Of a stretch of DNA of 64,000 nt, positions 1-9,386 are shown one piece after another. A program made the position numbers and the translations under genes. Under the pieces are notes generated by a model. That model saw only the letters and a program-made list of their open reading frames with translations. It was not told where the DNA came from and searched no databases. Every line of letters starts with the position of its first letter. Positions within the stretch are counted from its first letter, which is position 1. Origin of the DNA: JANQQN01 sp964519665 (lineage in GTDB: Bacteria; Myxococcota; Kuafuiibacteriia; Kuafuiibacteriales; Kuafuiibacteriaceae); contig CAZFIV010000003.1 in NCBI GenBank assembly GCA_964519665.1, positions 112,081 through 176,080 on the forward strand, read 5' to 3'.

Positions 1-1595
1 ACCGGCGAAGAGAGCTCGACCGCAGGGGTCACGGGGATGAGCGTCTTCGGGGCGAAGACATTGGGGCGCTTACCGACATAGATGGTCAGGTCGGTCATCA
101 TGCCCTCGCGAAGGGCGTCCATCGGGGGGTTCGTGACTTGGGCGAACGTTTGATAGAAGTGGTCGAAGAACGACCGAGGTTGATCCGATAAGAACGCCGG
201 GCGGGCGGTGTCGCCCATGGACCCGATCGGCTCTTTGCCGTTCGCGATCATCGGAATCAATACGGCGTCGACCTCTTCCTTGGTGACCAGAAACGTCTGC
301 ATCTGATCCAGGGGCGGTAGGGGGTCGGCGTGGGGCGCCTCCATGATCGGCTCGAGGCGGGGATCGAAGGTTGCGTTGCGATTCTCACGGGACTGACTAG
401 GGTCCGCGAAGTGCACTTCTCCGGTCCGTAGAACGACGTGAGCTCCCGATCCCCCGTGTAGAGAGCCCTTGGCCACGATGTCGGCTTCGTTGAGGTGGAA
501 GATTCCGGCCTCGGAGGCCAGATAAAAGGCGTGAGACGTTCGAGCCCAACGACAGGGCCGAAACCCGTTGCGGTCGAGGCGGGCCCCGACCACGAACCCA
601 TCGCTGTAGGCCAAGAAAGCGGGGCCATCCCACGGTTCGACGGCCCGACTCCAGAACTTGTAGAACTCGTTCGAAGAGAATGCCGCGGGGGGCATCATGA
701 TGGCCAGAACCTCGGGGAGGTTCGGGATGGAGCCCCGAAACCGAAGTGCTTCGACCATCTCGTTCATGGAGCCGGAGTCGCTGATTCCGTCGTGGGTCAG
801 CAGGCCCTCGGCGGGGAGCCCGAGATTCTGCTCCCGGGACAACGCCCAGGCCCGGTTGCAGGCGATCGTATTGATCTCTCCGTTGTGGGCGATCATCCGG
901 AACGGCTGGGTGCGAGACCAGGTAGGCGCGGTGTTGGTGCTGAACCGGCGATGGAAGAGGGCGAAACGGGTGACAAAGCGTTCGTCGGTGAGGTCCGGGT
1001 AGAACTCGGGGAGCGCTTCGGCGGTGGTCAGGGCCTTATAGATGACGGTGCGCGTCGAAAGGGACGCAAAGAAATATTCTCGATAGAATCCAGCCCGTTG
1101 CATCTGCGCCCGCAGGGCTTGCTTCGTGTAGTACAGGAGGCTCGCAAAGGAACTCTCGGTGCGGCAGAAGGCGGGACGTCGGATGACCACCTGTTGAATG
1201 AGGGGAAGACGGTCCCGCGCGACGCGGCCGAGGGCCGAGGTGTCGGTTGGTACGTCCCGCCACTCGATCATCTCGAGGCCGGCGAAGTCGAAGACGCGAG
1301 TCATGACTTCGAGCGCCTCCCGCCGTTGGTGGGTTGGCATATGCCAAAAGACCGTTCCCACCGCGACCGAGCCGGGGGTATGGCCCAGGAGCGCGTACGG
1401 TATTTCGGTCATCACCCCGGCACCGTCGCCGCTGCGGCCGTCTGCCGCGAAGCCGCCTCGATGCTCGACACAGGCGAGCGCCCGCAGCCCTTGCTGCAGA
1501 TAGGCGTGCTTGGGTTCTCCGTCGGTACTCGCGACGAATCCGACCCCGCAGGCGGCGCGGGGGGCGGACGGACGAACGTACCGAGATGCGGGCAT
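1..1595 (-). CDS. gltB: Glutamate synthase large subunit, N-terminal part (runs off the window)
   Basis: This is the 5' end (about 531 codons) of a gene that continues beyond base 1. The product transfers the glutamine amide to 2-oxoglutarate in ammonia assimilation. Translated from ATG at 1595, the protein reaches RAACGVGFVAS, in which Cys16 matches the N-terminal nucleophile of the class II glutaminase domain. A 15-residue propeptide would have to be removed first. Near residue 460 the stretch EPIGSMGDTARPAF, followed by FAQVTNPPMDALRE, is typical of the central domain of GltB. The gene is divergent from dnaE2, with 135 bp between them. No clear Shine-Dalgarno precedes the ATG, and a GTG at 1610 is an alternative. 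The family call is firm. The FMN and Fe-S domains lie outside the window and cannot be checked. Confidence 0.93.
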   Translation of the reverse strand, partial: MPASRYVRPSAPRAACGVGFVASTDGEPKHAYLQQGLRALACVEHRGGFAADGRSGDGAGVMTEIPYALLGHTPGSVAVGTVFWHMPTHQRREALEVMTRVFDFAGLEMIEWRDVPTDTSALGRVARDRLPLIQQVVIRRPAFCRTESSFASLLYYTKQALRAQMQRAGFYREYFFASLSTRTVIYKALTTAEALPEFYPDLTDERFVTRFALFHRRFSTNTAPTWSRTQPFRMIAHNGEINTIACNRAWALSREQNLGLPAEGLLTHDGISDSGSMNEMVEALRFRGSIPNLPEVLAIMMPPAAFSSNEFYKFWSRAVEPWDGPAFLAYSDGFVVGARLDRNGFRPCRWARTSHAFYLASEAGIFHLNEADIVAKGSLHGGSGAHVVLRTGEVHFADPSQSRENRNATFDPRLEPIMEAPHADPLPPLDQMQTFLVTKEEVDAVLIPMIANGKEPIGSMGDTARPAFLSDQPRSFFDHFYQTFAQVTNPPMDALREGMMTDLTIYVGKRPNVFAPKTLIPVTPAVELSSP

Positions 1596-1705
1596 CGAGA
1601 AAGGACGCACGGTCTCTTGTGACACTCCGCGATGGTGCGTCGTGTCAAGCCGAAGGAGAAGCCGAGCCGCGTACCGGACCCAGGGAACCCGTACTTGATT
1701 GCACT

Positions 1706-1717
1706 GAACAAATGTAT
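1706..1717 (+). promoter_or_regulatory. Candidate LexA-like box before dnaE2
   Basis: The 12 bases GAACAAATGTAT match the GAAC-N4-GTTC type of LexA site in 6 of 8 defined positions. They lie 13 bp before the dnaE2 start. A possible promoter overlaps them: TTGATT at 1695-1700, a 17-bp spacer, then CTAAAT at 1718-1723. DnaE2 polymerases are commonly SOS-induced, so the position makes sense, but one half-site is imperfect. Confidence 0.35.
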
Positions 1718-1730
1718 CTAAATCCTCCGA

Positions 1731-4700
1731 GTGAATCGGTCGGCCTACGTCGAGCTGCGGTGTGCGACGAGCTTCTCGTTTCTGCGGGGGGCCTCCCACC
1801 CGAGCGAGATCGTCGAGCGGGCGGGGCAACTCGGTCACCGTCGGCTCGCGATAACCGACCGTGATGGCCTCTACGGTATCGTCCAGGCCTATCGGACCGG
1901 GCGTGAGCACGGAGTCGAGATCATCGTGGGCGCCGAGATCCACGTGACCGGTCGCGGTCAGGCAGCGAAGCGCACGGCGAGCGGAAGCGGGGGGGGCGGC
2001 TGGGCAGAACCAGACCCCGGGGGTCGAAGCGCGCTCATCTTGTTGGCCACGGATCGACCGAGCTATGGCCGGTTGACCCGATTGCTCAGTTTGGGGCGTC
2101 TGCGAGTCGGAAAGGGCGGATTTCACCTTGGATTCGAAGATGTTGCGGCTCATGCGAAAGGATTGATGGCGATTCACGTCGGCACCCCCGAAGCCCTCAC
2201 GCTCTCCAGAGAGAGAGACGTTTTTGGCGATCGATTGGCGCTGGCCGTCGAGAGAACCCACACCCCTTTCGATCGGGGGCGGATCGACAACGCTCAGTCG
2301 GCTTCGGCACGCTTTGGGGTTCCACTGGTCGCGGTCGGCGGTGTGTTGATGCACGACGAGACGAGAAAACCACTGCAGGATATCTTGTCATGCATCCGGA
2401 TGGGCGTTCGCCTCGGCGACGGTGGTCGGCGACTATTGCCGAACGGGCACGCTCGTCTTCGGTCTTCCGAGCAGATGGCGCGGGCTTTTGCGGATCTGCC
2501 CGAAGCGGTCGCGCACTCGGTCGAGATCGCGGATCGCTGTGCGTTTCGGCTTCATGAGCTCGAGCAGAGTTTCACCCTCGAGGTCCTCCCGGAAGGAGAG
2601 ACCGGAATGGGGTACCTGCGCAAGTTGGTCGAGAAGGGCGCGGGTGAACGTTATCCAGACGGGGTCCCCGAGTCGGTTCAGAAGCAGATCGAGCATGAAC
2701 TGAGCTTGATCGAGACCCTCGACTTCGCGGGGTACTTTCTGACCGTTTGGGACATCGTCCGGTACGCTCGCAGTCGGAACATCCTCTGCCAGGGGCGGGG
2801 ATCGGCCGCGAACTCGGTCGTCTGTTATTGCTTGGGTATCACTTCCATCGACCCCATTCGCATGAGCCTGCTTTTCGAGCGCTTCATATCCGTGGAGCGC
2901 GGCGAGCCCCCTGATATCGACGTCGATTTCGAGCACGACCGGCGCGAAGAGGTCATGCAATACGTCTTCGAAAAATACGGCCGGGACCGCGCGGCCATGG
3001 TGGCGAACGTGATTCGATACCGGGGGCGGTTGGCGTATCGAGAAGTAGGCAAGGTGTTCGGTCTCGGTGATGATCAGATCGATCGCCTCACCCGCACCCG
3101 AGGCCATTGGTCCGCCGGCGAGATTAGGGCCGAAGATCTGAAAGAGGCGGGGCTTGATCCGGCCGATCCGACGGTGCGTCAGGTAGTGCGATGGGCCGAG
3201 GTTCTGCAGGGCTTCCCTCGGCATCTCGGTCTTCATTCCGGTGGTTTCGTGATCACGAGAGAACCGCTGGTGGAGCTCGCCCCCATCGAAAACGCCACGA
3301 TGGAGAACCGCACCGTCATCGCCTGGGATAAGAGGGACGTCGAGACGTTAGGGCTCGTGAAAGTCGACTTGCTCTCCCTGGGGATGTTGACGGCCGTTCA
3401 CAAGGCCTTCGACGTCGTCGAGGCGACGGAAGGCATTCGCTTGTCGCTCGCCGACGTCCCCGCCGAAGACGCTCGGGTCTACGACATGATCTCCGACGCC
3501 GATACGGTCGGCACCTTCCAGGTCGAATCTCGGGCGCAGATGCAGACCTTGCCGCGGCTGAAGCCCCGAACGTTTTACGACCTGGTGGTTGCGGTGGCGA
3601 TCATTCGCCCCGGACCCATTCAAGGCGACATGGTCCATCCCTATCTGCGTCGGCGAAACGGCGAAGAGCCCGTCGACTTTCCTCATCCCGCGCTCGAAGA
3701 GATCCTGGGTAAGACGTACGGTCTGCCGCTCTTTCAGGAGCAAGTGATGAAGATGGCGGTGGCGGTGGCGGGCTTTTCGCCGGGAGAGTCCGATGCGCTC
3801 CGGCGCGCGATCGGGTGGCAGTCGCAAATTCACATCGACAAGCTTCGGGACCGACTCGTCTCCGGGATGCTCGAAAATGGCCTCGCCCCCGAGTACGCCG
3901 AGCGAATCTTTCGCATGATTCAAGGCTTCGGCGGATACGGATTCCCGGAGTCTCACGCCGCTTCGTTCGCTCTGATCGGCTATGCGTCTTGTTACCTGAA
4001 ACGGTATCACCCGGCGGCCCTGTTGGTCGGACTTCTCAACAGCCAACCGATGGGCTTTTACGCTCCACACGTGCTGGTGGCCGATGCCGTTCGGCACGGC
4101 GTCGAGGTTCGTGCTCCGTGCGTGATGCGAAGCGACTGGGACACCACCACCGAGCCCGGAGATCCCGCGTTTACCGCCGGGTGGTGGGAAGCTTCGCAGC
4201 ACGACTGTCGAATCCATTGCCCGTGGGCGGATCACGTATTGGGGGGGATACGCTACGGGGTGGCGGTACAACCGGCGGTTCGTTTAGGGCTTCGACAGGT
4301 GAACGGGCTTCGGCAAGACGAGGCGGAGCGCCTGATCTCGGCGCGTCGACAAGCGCCGTTGACCAGCATTGCCGACGTCGTTCATCGGGCCGAGCTGTCG
4401 AAGACGTCGGCCGCGCGGTTGGCGGCGGCGGGGGCCTTATCGGTCCTCGAGCCTTCACGGAGAGCCGCGTTGTGGCGAGTGATGGCCCTCGACGTGCGTG
4501 CGCCGTTGTTCGCGGCCGTCGAGTTGCCCGATGATGGCGTCGACTCGGTTCTCGCGCCAATGACCGCCGTCGAGATCATGCGCGCGGACTACGCACTGAC
4601 GGGGCTATCGACAGGGCTGCATCCGGTGGCACTGATGCGGTCCGAGCTTCGTCGCCAAGGCATCCTCGGATCGATGGACCTGCGCCGGATGCGGCACGGC

Positions 4701-4982
4701 GCGTCGGTGCGCGTCGGTGGCATGGTGACGACGCGCCAGCGGCCGGGGACCGCCTCTGGCGTCATCTTCATGACTTTGGAAGACGAAGACGGGCCCATGA
4801 ACCTCGTGGTCTACAGTCAGGTATATGATCGGCAACGGTCGCTCGCCCGCGACGCCACGATGCTCATTGCCTATGGTCAAGTGCAGCGGACGCACGAGAA
4901 AGTGATCAACATCGTGGTGAAACGGTTCGCGTCATTGACGATCCCCGAACCGCCAGTGCACGTCTCCCGGGACTTTTTCTAG
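1731..4982 (+). CDS. dnaE2: Error-prone DNA polymerase III alpha subunit DnaE2 (ImuC)
   Basis: This 1083-residue C-family polymerase performs translesion synthesis during DNA-damage mutagenesis, in known systems together with ImuA and ImuB, which are not in this window. The N-terminus YVELRCATSFSFLRGASHP is diagnostic of the DnaE2 branch. A PHP-like domain follows to about residue 210. The palm carries PPDIDVDF with acidic residues D395, D397 and D399, and a further Asp in KVDLLSLGMLT near 546. A helix-hairpin-helix region and a C-terminal OB-fold (MVTTRQRPGTASGVIFMTLED) complete the family layout. The length is usual. The start must be GTG at 1731, because an in-frame TAA lies 12 bases upstream and the conserved sequence begins six residues in. 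No good Shine-Dalgarno is visible, so initiation may be nearly leaderless from the predicted promoter. Confidence 0.96.
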   Translation: MNRSAYVELRCATSFSFLRGASHPSEIVERAGQLGHRRLAITDRDGLYGIVQAYRTGREHGVEIIVGAEIHVTGRGQAAKRTASGSGGGGWAEPDPGGRSALILLATDRPSYGRLTRLLSLGRLRVGKGGFHLGFEDVAAHAKGLMAIHVGTPEALTLSRERDVFGDRLALAVERTHTPFDRGRIDNAQSASARFGVPLVAVGGVLMHDETRKPLQDILSCIRMGVRLGDGGRRLLPNGHARLRSSEQMARAFADLPEAVAHSVEIADRCAFRLHELEQSFTLEVLPEGETGMGYLRKLVEKGAGERYPDGVPESVQKQIEHELSLIETLDFAGYFLTVWDIVRYARSRNILCQGRGSAANSVVCYCLGITSIDPIRMSLLFERFISVERGEPPDIDVDFEHDRREEVMQYVFEKYGRDRAAMVANVIRYRGRLAYREVGKVFGLGDDQIDRLTRTRGHWSAGEIRAEDLKEAGLDPADPTVRQVVRWAEVLQGFPRHLGLHSGGFVITREPLVELAPIENATMENRTVIAWDKRDVETLGLVKVDLLSLGMLTAVHKAFDVVEATEGIRLSLADVPAEDARVYDMISDADTVGTFQVESRAQMQTLPRLKPRTFYDLVVAVAIIRPGPIQGDMVHPYLRRRNGEEPVDFPHPALEEILGKTYGLPLFQEQVMKMAVAVAGFSPGESDALRRAIGWQSQIHIDKLRDRLVSGMLENGLAPEYAERIFRMIQGFGGYGFPESHAASFALIGYASCYLKRYHPAALLVGLLNSQPMGFYAPHVLVADAVRHGVEVRAPCVMRSDWDTTTEPGDPAFTAGWWEASQHDCRIHCPWADHVLGGIRYGVAVQPAVRLGLRQVNGLRQDEAERLISARRQAPLTSIADVVHRAELSKTSAARLAAAGALSVLEPSRRAALWRVMALDVRAPLFAAVELPDDGVDSVLAPMTAVEIMRADYALTGLSTGLHPVALMRSELRRQGILGSMDLRRMRHGASVRVGGMVTTRQRPGTASGVIFMTLEDEDGPMNLVVYSQVYDRQRSLARDATMLIAYGQVQRTHEKVINIVVKRFASLTIPEPPVHVSRDFF

Positions 4983-4986
4983 CTCA

Positions 4987-5050
4987 ACGGTCGCTTCTCG
5001 GACCGTGTGGCGGCTCTATCTGCCAGGTCGAAAAGCCTTTCGTTGACCTG
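4987..5050. terminator. Two hairpins between convergent dnaE2 and the M13 gene
   Basis: ACGGTC (4987-4992) pairs with GACCGT (5001-5006). CAGGTC (5024-5029) pairs with GACCTG (5045-5050), enclosing GAAA/TTTC. Neither has a long T-run. The site between two converging genes fits a bidirectional terminator. Confidence 0.4.
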
Positions 5051-5098
5051 CTTGGTAGCCGGCGTCGGACTTGGGGGACGGTGACGGATGGAGTCCGG

Positions 5099-7150
5099 TC
5101 ACCAAATGGTGCAGCGCTCGGTCGGGTTCATCCGGCTGACTTGCTTGCACCCAAAGGCGCGCGAGAACCCCTCGATGTTGGCGATCGACTCGTTGACCCG
5201 GAACTCGGGTGGCGACTGCAAGCTGGTCACCGCATCCTTCATGGTGAAGGCCTCGGTCTGTTTGGTGCATCGCGCTTGGGCGTAGGCCAAAAAGAACTGT
5301 TGGTCTTCGTCAAAGCCGTCCGCCACCTTCACCGTCTTCGCTCCATCACGCAGCGACCGGTACGCGTCATACGCCAGCGATACCCCCACCAGATCGGCGA
5401 CCTTTTCGCGCAGGGTACCTTCGCTGTTGGGAACGCCTTCGAACTGCGAGACGCGGTCGGTGATACACTTGGTCCGCTCGTCGAATTCGCGTCGATACTC
5501 GTCGCTCCACCACGGTTGCACGAGTTTACCGTTCTCATCGTACTTCGAGCCTTGCTCGTCGAACCCGTATGCGAGCTTGTGACCGATCAGCGCGCCCAGC
5601 GTACCCATGTTGACCGGCACGTTCGGTTCGCTCGAGTAGAAGGGGGGCTGGAGGATTCCGGCGGGGAACACCAGCTGGTTCTTCTGGGGGTCGTACGCGA
5701 CGGAAACCGAGGTCGGCAACACCGGGAATTGATTCCGGTCAATCGGGTTACCGATCTGAGCCAGCTCTTCCTTCAGGCTCCACACCCGGCCTCTCAATAC
5801 GTTGGTGGCGTGTTGGTCGGTGACCTTGAAGTCGTACTCTCTCCATGTGTCCGGGTAACCTACCAGGTAACTCAACGTCTCTAGCTTACGTCGGTAGATC
5901 GCCCGCGTTGCGTCGTCCATCCACTTCGCTCGGTCGAAGCGGGCATTCAGCCGACCCTTCAGAGCCTCAGTGAACTTCTTGATGTAGCCTTGGGCCGCGG
6001 TCTTGCGGTCCTTCGAAAAGTGTTCGGCAACGTAGGCCTTGGCCAGCAGGTCGCCCAGAAGGTCTTCGGTGGAGGCCACGCAGCGCTTCCAGCGGGGGGA
6101 AAGCTCCTTGGTACCGTCGAGCAGTTCAGTCAGCACCAGATGTTCATCGGCGAACCGCTTCGGTAGCCAAGGGGCCATGGAGTGAATGGCGTGCCAGGTG
6201 AAGTAGCTTCGCCATTCGTTGAGGCGGACGTCGCCCAGCACCGCGTTCAACCCTCGAAGGTAGGTGGAGCTACGAACGTTCACCTGCGCGAGGTCGGGAT
6301 ATCCGAGGCCGGCCACGTACTGATCCCACAGAAAGTCCTTGGCGAGAACCGATAGCTGGTCCTTTTCGAGGGGGTGGTACTTGAGCTCCGGAGCCTGACG
6401 GTCGGCGCTGGACCGGGAGATGGCCGCAATCTTGGTCTCGATTTCGATGACGTGGTCAGCGGCCCGTTCGGCGGCACCGCGCCGGGAATCGAAGAGGTTC
6501 ATCATCCGCTCGACGTGGGCGCGGTAGGCTTCCCGGATCCGCTTCTTCTCCGGATCGTCGGACGAGTAGAAGGCCGGATCGGGCAAGCCCAATCCGGCCT
6601 GGTCGACGTACGCGATGACCTGACTCGGATTCTTGGCGTCGACTTCGGCCCCGATGCGGAAAAGCGGCCAGATCCGGTGTTGGTGGAAGAGCAGAGTTGC
6701 TTGCGTGATGTCGCGGCTTCGGTTGATGTTGGCGGCGGCCCGCAGGAGTTCGCGGATCGTCCCGAGCCCAGCCGTCTCGATGGAGGCCTCGTCCATGCAC
6801 GCTTTGTAGAAACCGCCGAGCTGCTGAGCTTCGGCGTCTTCCCCGCCTTCGGCAGCTCTCTCGAGAATCGTTCGCAGGTCGCCGGCGCTTTTCTTGGCAA
6901 TTTCGTCGAAGCTCCGAGTCCACTTCGGTTTGTCATCGGGGATCTTGGTTTTCGCGATCCAACCACCGCAGGCGTACTGATAGAAATCCTCGCAGCGCTC
7001 GACCTCAGGGGCGATCGCGCCCTGGTCGAGGCCGACTTCAGCGAGGGTGACAGCCTCGATCTTCGGCCCTCCCTCGATGTCGATGATCGGGAACTTACAG
7101 GCGAACGGTAGGAGGGCGATCACGACGACCGCCCGACGAATCCAACTCAT
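5099..7150 (-). CDS. M13-family (neprilysin-like) protein, predicted catalytically inactive
   Basis: This 683-residue protein has the whole M13 zinc-endopeptidase layout: an N-terminal membrane or lipoprotein signal (possible lipid-Cys18, weak lipobox), CEDFYQYACGGW, VFPAGILQPPFY, GFDEQG, FRVN and a terminal CTIW. Active members cleave small extracytoplasmic peptides using an HExxH zinc site. Here that site reads HKLAY (residues 524-528, bases 5567-5581), so the catalytic Glu is Lys and the second zinc His is Tyr. The third-ligand Glu (E582 in REKVADL) remains, but the later catalytic His of the DxHSP motif is Gln (SLQSP). The fold is therefore conserved without chemistry, suggesting a binding or scaffold role. 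The start is set at ATG 7150, ahead of the signal; an upstream GTG/ATG frame reaches 7216. It may be co-transcribed with the two genes upstream. Confidence 0.88.
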   Translation of the reverse strand: MSWIRRAVVVIALLPFACKFPIIDIEGGPKIEAVTLAEVGLDQGAIAPEVERCEDFYQYACGGWIAKTKIPDDKPKWTRSFDEIAKKSAGDLRTILERAAEGGEDAEAQQLGGFYKACMDEASIETAGLGTIRELLRAAANINRSRDITQATLLFHQHRIWPLFRIGAEVDAKNPSQVIAYVDQAGLGLPDPAFYSSDDPEKKRIREAYRAHVERMMNLFDSRRGAAERAADHVIEIETKIAAISRSSADRQAPELKYHPLEKDQLSVLAKDFLWDQYVAGLGYPDLAQVNVRSSTYLRGLNAVLGDVRLNEWRSYFTWHAIHSMAPWLPKRFADEHLVLTELLDGTKELSPRWKRCVASTEDLLGDLLAKAYVAEHFSKDRKTAAQGYIKKFTEALKGRLNARFDRAKWMDDATRAIYRRKLETLSYLVGYPDTWREYDFKVTDQHATNVLRGRVWSLKEELAQIGNPIDRNQFPVLPTSVSVAYDPQKNQLVFPAGILQPPFYSSEPNVPVNMGTLGALIGHKLAYGFDEQGSKYDENGKLVQPWWSDEYRREFDERTKCITDRVSQFEGVPNSEGTLREKVADLVGVSLAYDAYRSLRDGAKTVKVADGFDEDQQFFLAYAQARCTKQTEAFTMKDAVTSLQSPPEFRVNESIANIEGFSRAFGCKQVSRMNPTERCTIW

Positions 7151-7231
7151 GGCCGACGGAATTAGGCCGTTTTGAGCGCTGAAACTACCCCCCTGCTCGG
7201 GGGTAGATCCGGTCATTCACCGCTCGATGCG

Positions 7232-8161
7232 TTATGCTGCAGCCGGACAATCCGGCTCCATGCAGTTTTGAACCTCCACCGTCAGGTGGGCGAGCTCCGG
7301 AAACCCGTGGAGCAACCGCTTGTAGTGACCGGGTGGGCGGGGTTCATGCGTGACCACGGTGGCGATGACCGCCAGATGCCGGGGCCCAATGCGCCAGACG
7401 TGCAGGTCTACGACTTGGTTGTCCGCGTCGTCCTCGAGCGCGGCGCGAATCGCAGTAACCGATTCGAGTGGAACCTCGGCGTCGAGAAGCACCCGACTGG
7501 TAGGACGAAGGAGCCCGAGTGCCCACCGACCTATTATGAGGCCTCCCACGATGCCCATCAGCGGATCCATCCATATCCAGCCGAGGATCTTGCCGGCGGT
7601 CAGCGCTACGATGGCAAGAATGGAAGTCACTGCATCGGCGAGCACATGTGCGTAGGCGGCGCGCAGGTTGTGGTCGTGATGATGGGGCTCAGGGCTGTGG
7701 TGGTGATGTCCACCGAGCATCCACGCGCTCACGAGGTTGACCAGCAGCCCCCCCGCCGCCACGCCGATCGCTTCGTTAAAGCGGATCTCGACCGGCTGCA
7801 CGAGCCGCCCAACGGACTCGATGATCACCCACAAGGCCATCAGGGCGAGGCTCACCGCGCTCGCGAACCCTCCCAATGCGCTGACTTTGCCGGTCCCGAA
7901 GGTGTACTGCGGATCATCGCAGTGCCGTCGGGCATACATGTACGCGAAGAGGGTGATGCCGAGCGCTGCAGCGTGCGTGCCCATGTGCCACCCGTCAGCG
8001 AGGAGCGCCATCGACCCACCCCAGAAACCGGCGGCGATCTCGATGACCATCATGATCAGGGTGAGGACGATGACGTGTCGGGTCCGGCTCTCACCGGCGA
8101 CCTTCTGGTCGAGGCCGTACCCATGCTCGACGACGTATCGCTCACTGTTGCGATGCTTCAC
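7232..8161 (-). CDS. Cation diffusion facilitator, DmeF-like divalent metal exporter
   Basis: This 309-residue inner-membrane CDF antiporter is expected to expel Co, Ni or Zn ions in exchange for protons. Six hydrophobic segments are visible. The transport-site residues lie in ALLADGWHMGTHA (helix 2) and HVLADAVTS (helix 5). A His-rich loop, GHHHHSPEPHHHDH, lies between helices 4 and 5, and a soluble C-terminal domain contains VVDLHVWRIG. The HM(x)TH form of the helix-2 motif resembles DmeF rather than ZitB or CzcD. The start is GTG at 8161, 14 bp after the SDR gene on the same strand, so the two are probably co-transcribed. Metal specificity cannot be read from the sequence. Confidence 0.9.
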   Translation of the reverse strand: MKHRNSERYVVEHGYGLDQKVAGESRTRHVIVLTLIMMVIEIAAGFWGGSMALLADGWHMGTHAAALGITLFAYMYARRHCDDPQYTFGTGKVSALGGFASAVSLALMALWVIIESVGRLVQPVEIRFNEAIGVAAGGLLVNLVSAWMLGGHHHHSPEPHHHDHNLRAAYAHVLADAVTSILAIVALTAGKILGWIWMDPLMGIVGGLIIGRWALGLLRPTSRVLLDAEVPLESVTAIRAALEDDADNQVVDLHVWRIGPRHLAVIATVVTHEPRPPGHYKRLLHGFPELAHLTVEVQNCMEPDCPAAA

Positions 8162-8175
8162 AGGATGCCCCGAAT

Positions 8176-9273
8176 CTACTGCACGAAACCGAGCTCGACC
8201 ATCGACTGTCCCGTTTCCCGGAGCGTATCCTCGACGGGGCGAAACACGATGTTCAAGTCTTGCTGGGCGCGGCGATTGTCGATCTCGATGCGCCGGCCGA
8301 GGGCGCGGCGCAGATAAGCCCAGGTCAGGCGCTTGTCAAAGAGTGCGTAGGCGTAAACGAGCAGATCGGGGAGCCGGCGAGTCGGGATTCGATGACCAGG
8401 AAAGGCCCGTTTGAGATGCCGGGCCACTTCCGAAAAGTGAAGCTGGTCCGCGTGGCAGATATACCGGGGGGCGAGCAACTCCGACGGGCGGAGCATCGCC
8501 CGCAAGTGGGCTTCGGCCACGTCTCGAACATCGACCAGGTTGAACAAGAAGTTCGGCAGTCCCGGCAGCTTACCATTCAGCAGTTCCGACACGAGACCCG
8601 GGCTGGTTCGAAGATGGATGCGGGCGGTCACCGGTCCGAGCACGAAGGTCGGATTGATAGCTGTCAATTCGAATTGCTTCGATACGGGCAGACCGTTCCG
8701 GAAATCGAAGGCCGCCCGCTCGGCGAGCACTTTCGACTTCGGATAAGGTAGATCACTGCGAGTGGCCGATTCATTCCAATCGGATTCAGTGAACACGTGG
8801 TCTTCCGAACGTTCGAGGTCGTAGACGGCGGCGATCGAGGAGGTCAGCACGACCCGCCGGACCGAGCCGGCTCGGACCACCGAATCGAGGACGTTCCGAG
8901 TCCCCTCGACGGCGGGTCCGACGATGTCCCGCTCGGGGTCCCGGGCGTTGATCATGACCGGAGACGCCGTGTGGACGACGTACCGACATCCATGGGCCGC
9001 GGCGTCGAAGCTGCCCGGCACCTGAAGATCGCCCCCGAAGATGTCGAGGTCGCCGGGGTCGCCGAGGGCGCGAAGGTGGGCGACCTTGGCGGGGTCGTCG
9101 GGGGAACGCACCGTCGCCCGGACGCGAAACCCGCGCTCGAGGAGGGCCCGCACGACGTGCGTTCCGATGAAGCCCGAGGCGCCGGTCACGCAAACCAGGC
9201 GATCGTTTTCGTCAGCGTTCGAGGCGCTGCCAGGGCCTCGCTTACTCGTCGGTAACGTACCGGATTCGCCCAT
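8176..9273 (-). CDS. NAD(P)-dependent epimerase/dehydratase, dihydroflavonol-4-reductase-like
   Basis: This 365-residue extended short-chain dehydrogenase/reductase is cytoplasmic. The Rossmann nucleotide motif VTGASGFIGTHV follows a polar 27-residue N-terminal extension. The catalytic Ser lies in LTSSIAAVY and the Tyr/Lys pair in YPKSK. The ATVRSPDD segment after beta-2 suggests NADPH preference. In this subfamily the substrates are usually hydroxyketones, aldehydes or sterol/flavonoid-like compounds, and the actual substrate here is unknown. The start is ATG 9273, 113 bp from the divergent aconitase gene. It is the first gene of a likely three-gene transcription unit with the CDF exporter and the M13-like protein, though no shared pathway is evident. 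Confidence 0.87.
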   Translation of the reverse strand: MGESGTLPTSKRGPGSASNADENDRLVCVTGASGFIGTHVVRALLERGFRVRATVRSPDDPAKVAHLRALGDPGDLDIFGGDLQVPGSFDAAAHGCRYVVHTASPVMINARDPERDIVGPAVEGTRNVLDSVVRAGSVRRVVLTSSIAAVYDLERSEDHVFTESDWNESATRSDLPYPKSKVLAERAAFDFRNGLPVSKQFELTAINPTFVLGPVTARIHLRTSPGLVSELLNGKLPGLPNFLFNLVDVRDVAEAHLRAMLRPSELLAPRYICHADQLHFSEVARHLKRAFPGHRIPTRRLPDLLVYAYALFDKRLTWAYLRRALGRRIEIDNRRAQQDLNIVFRPVEDTLRETGQSMVELGFVQ

Positions 9274-9386
9274 GATATGGGACCTAACCCAACCGGATTT
9301 CCGAGGTCCACCACGATGGCTCAGACTGAATCCGCGGTCAGGGCGCCGTTGAATCGCAGGTCGAGGGGGCGTAGCGTCTGCGGTCG

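Noticed and set aside
495..1622. Long plus-strand open frame in the first 1.6 kb
   Set aside because: It is antisense to gltB, whose minus-strand translation shows clear glutamate synthase motifs; the plus-strand product is Arg/Gly/Pro-rich and unlike any protein.
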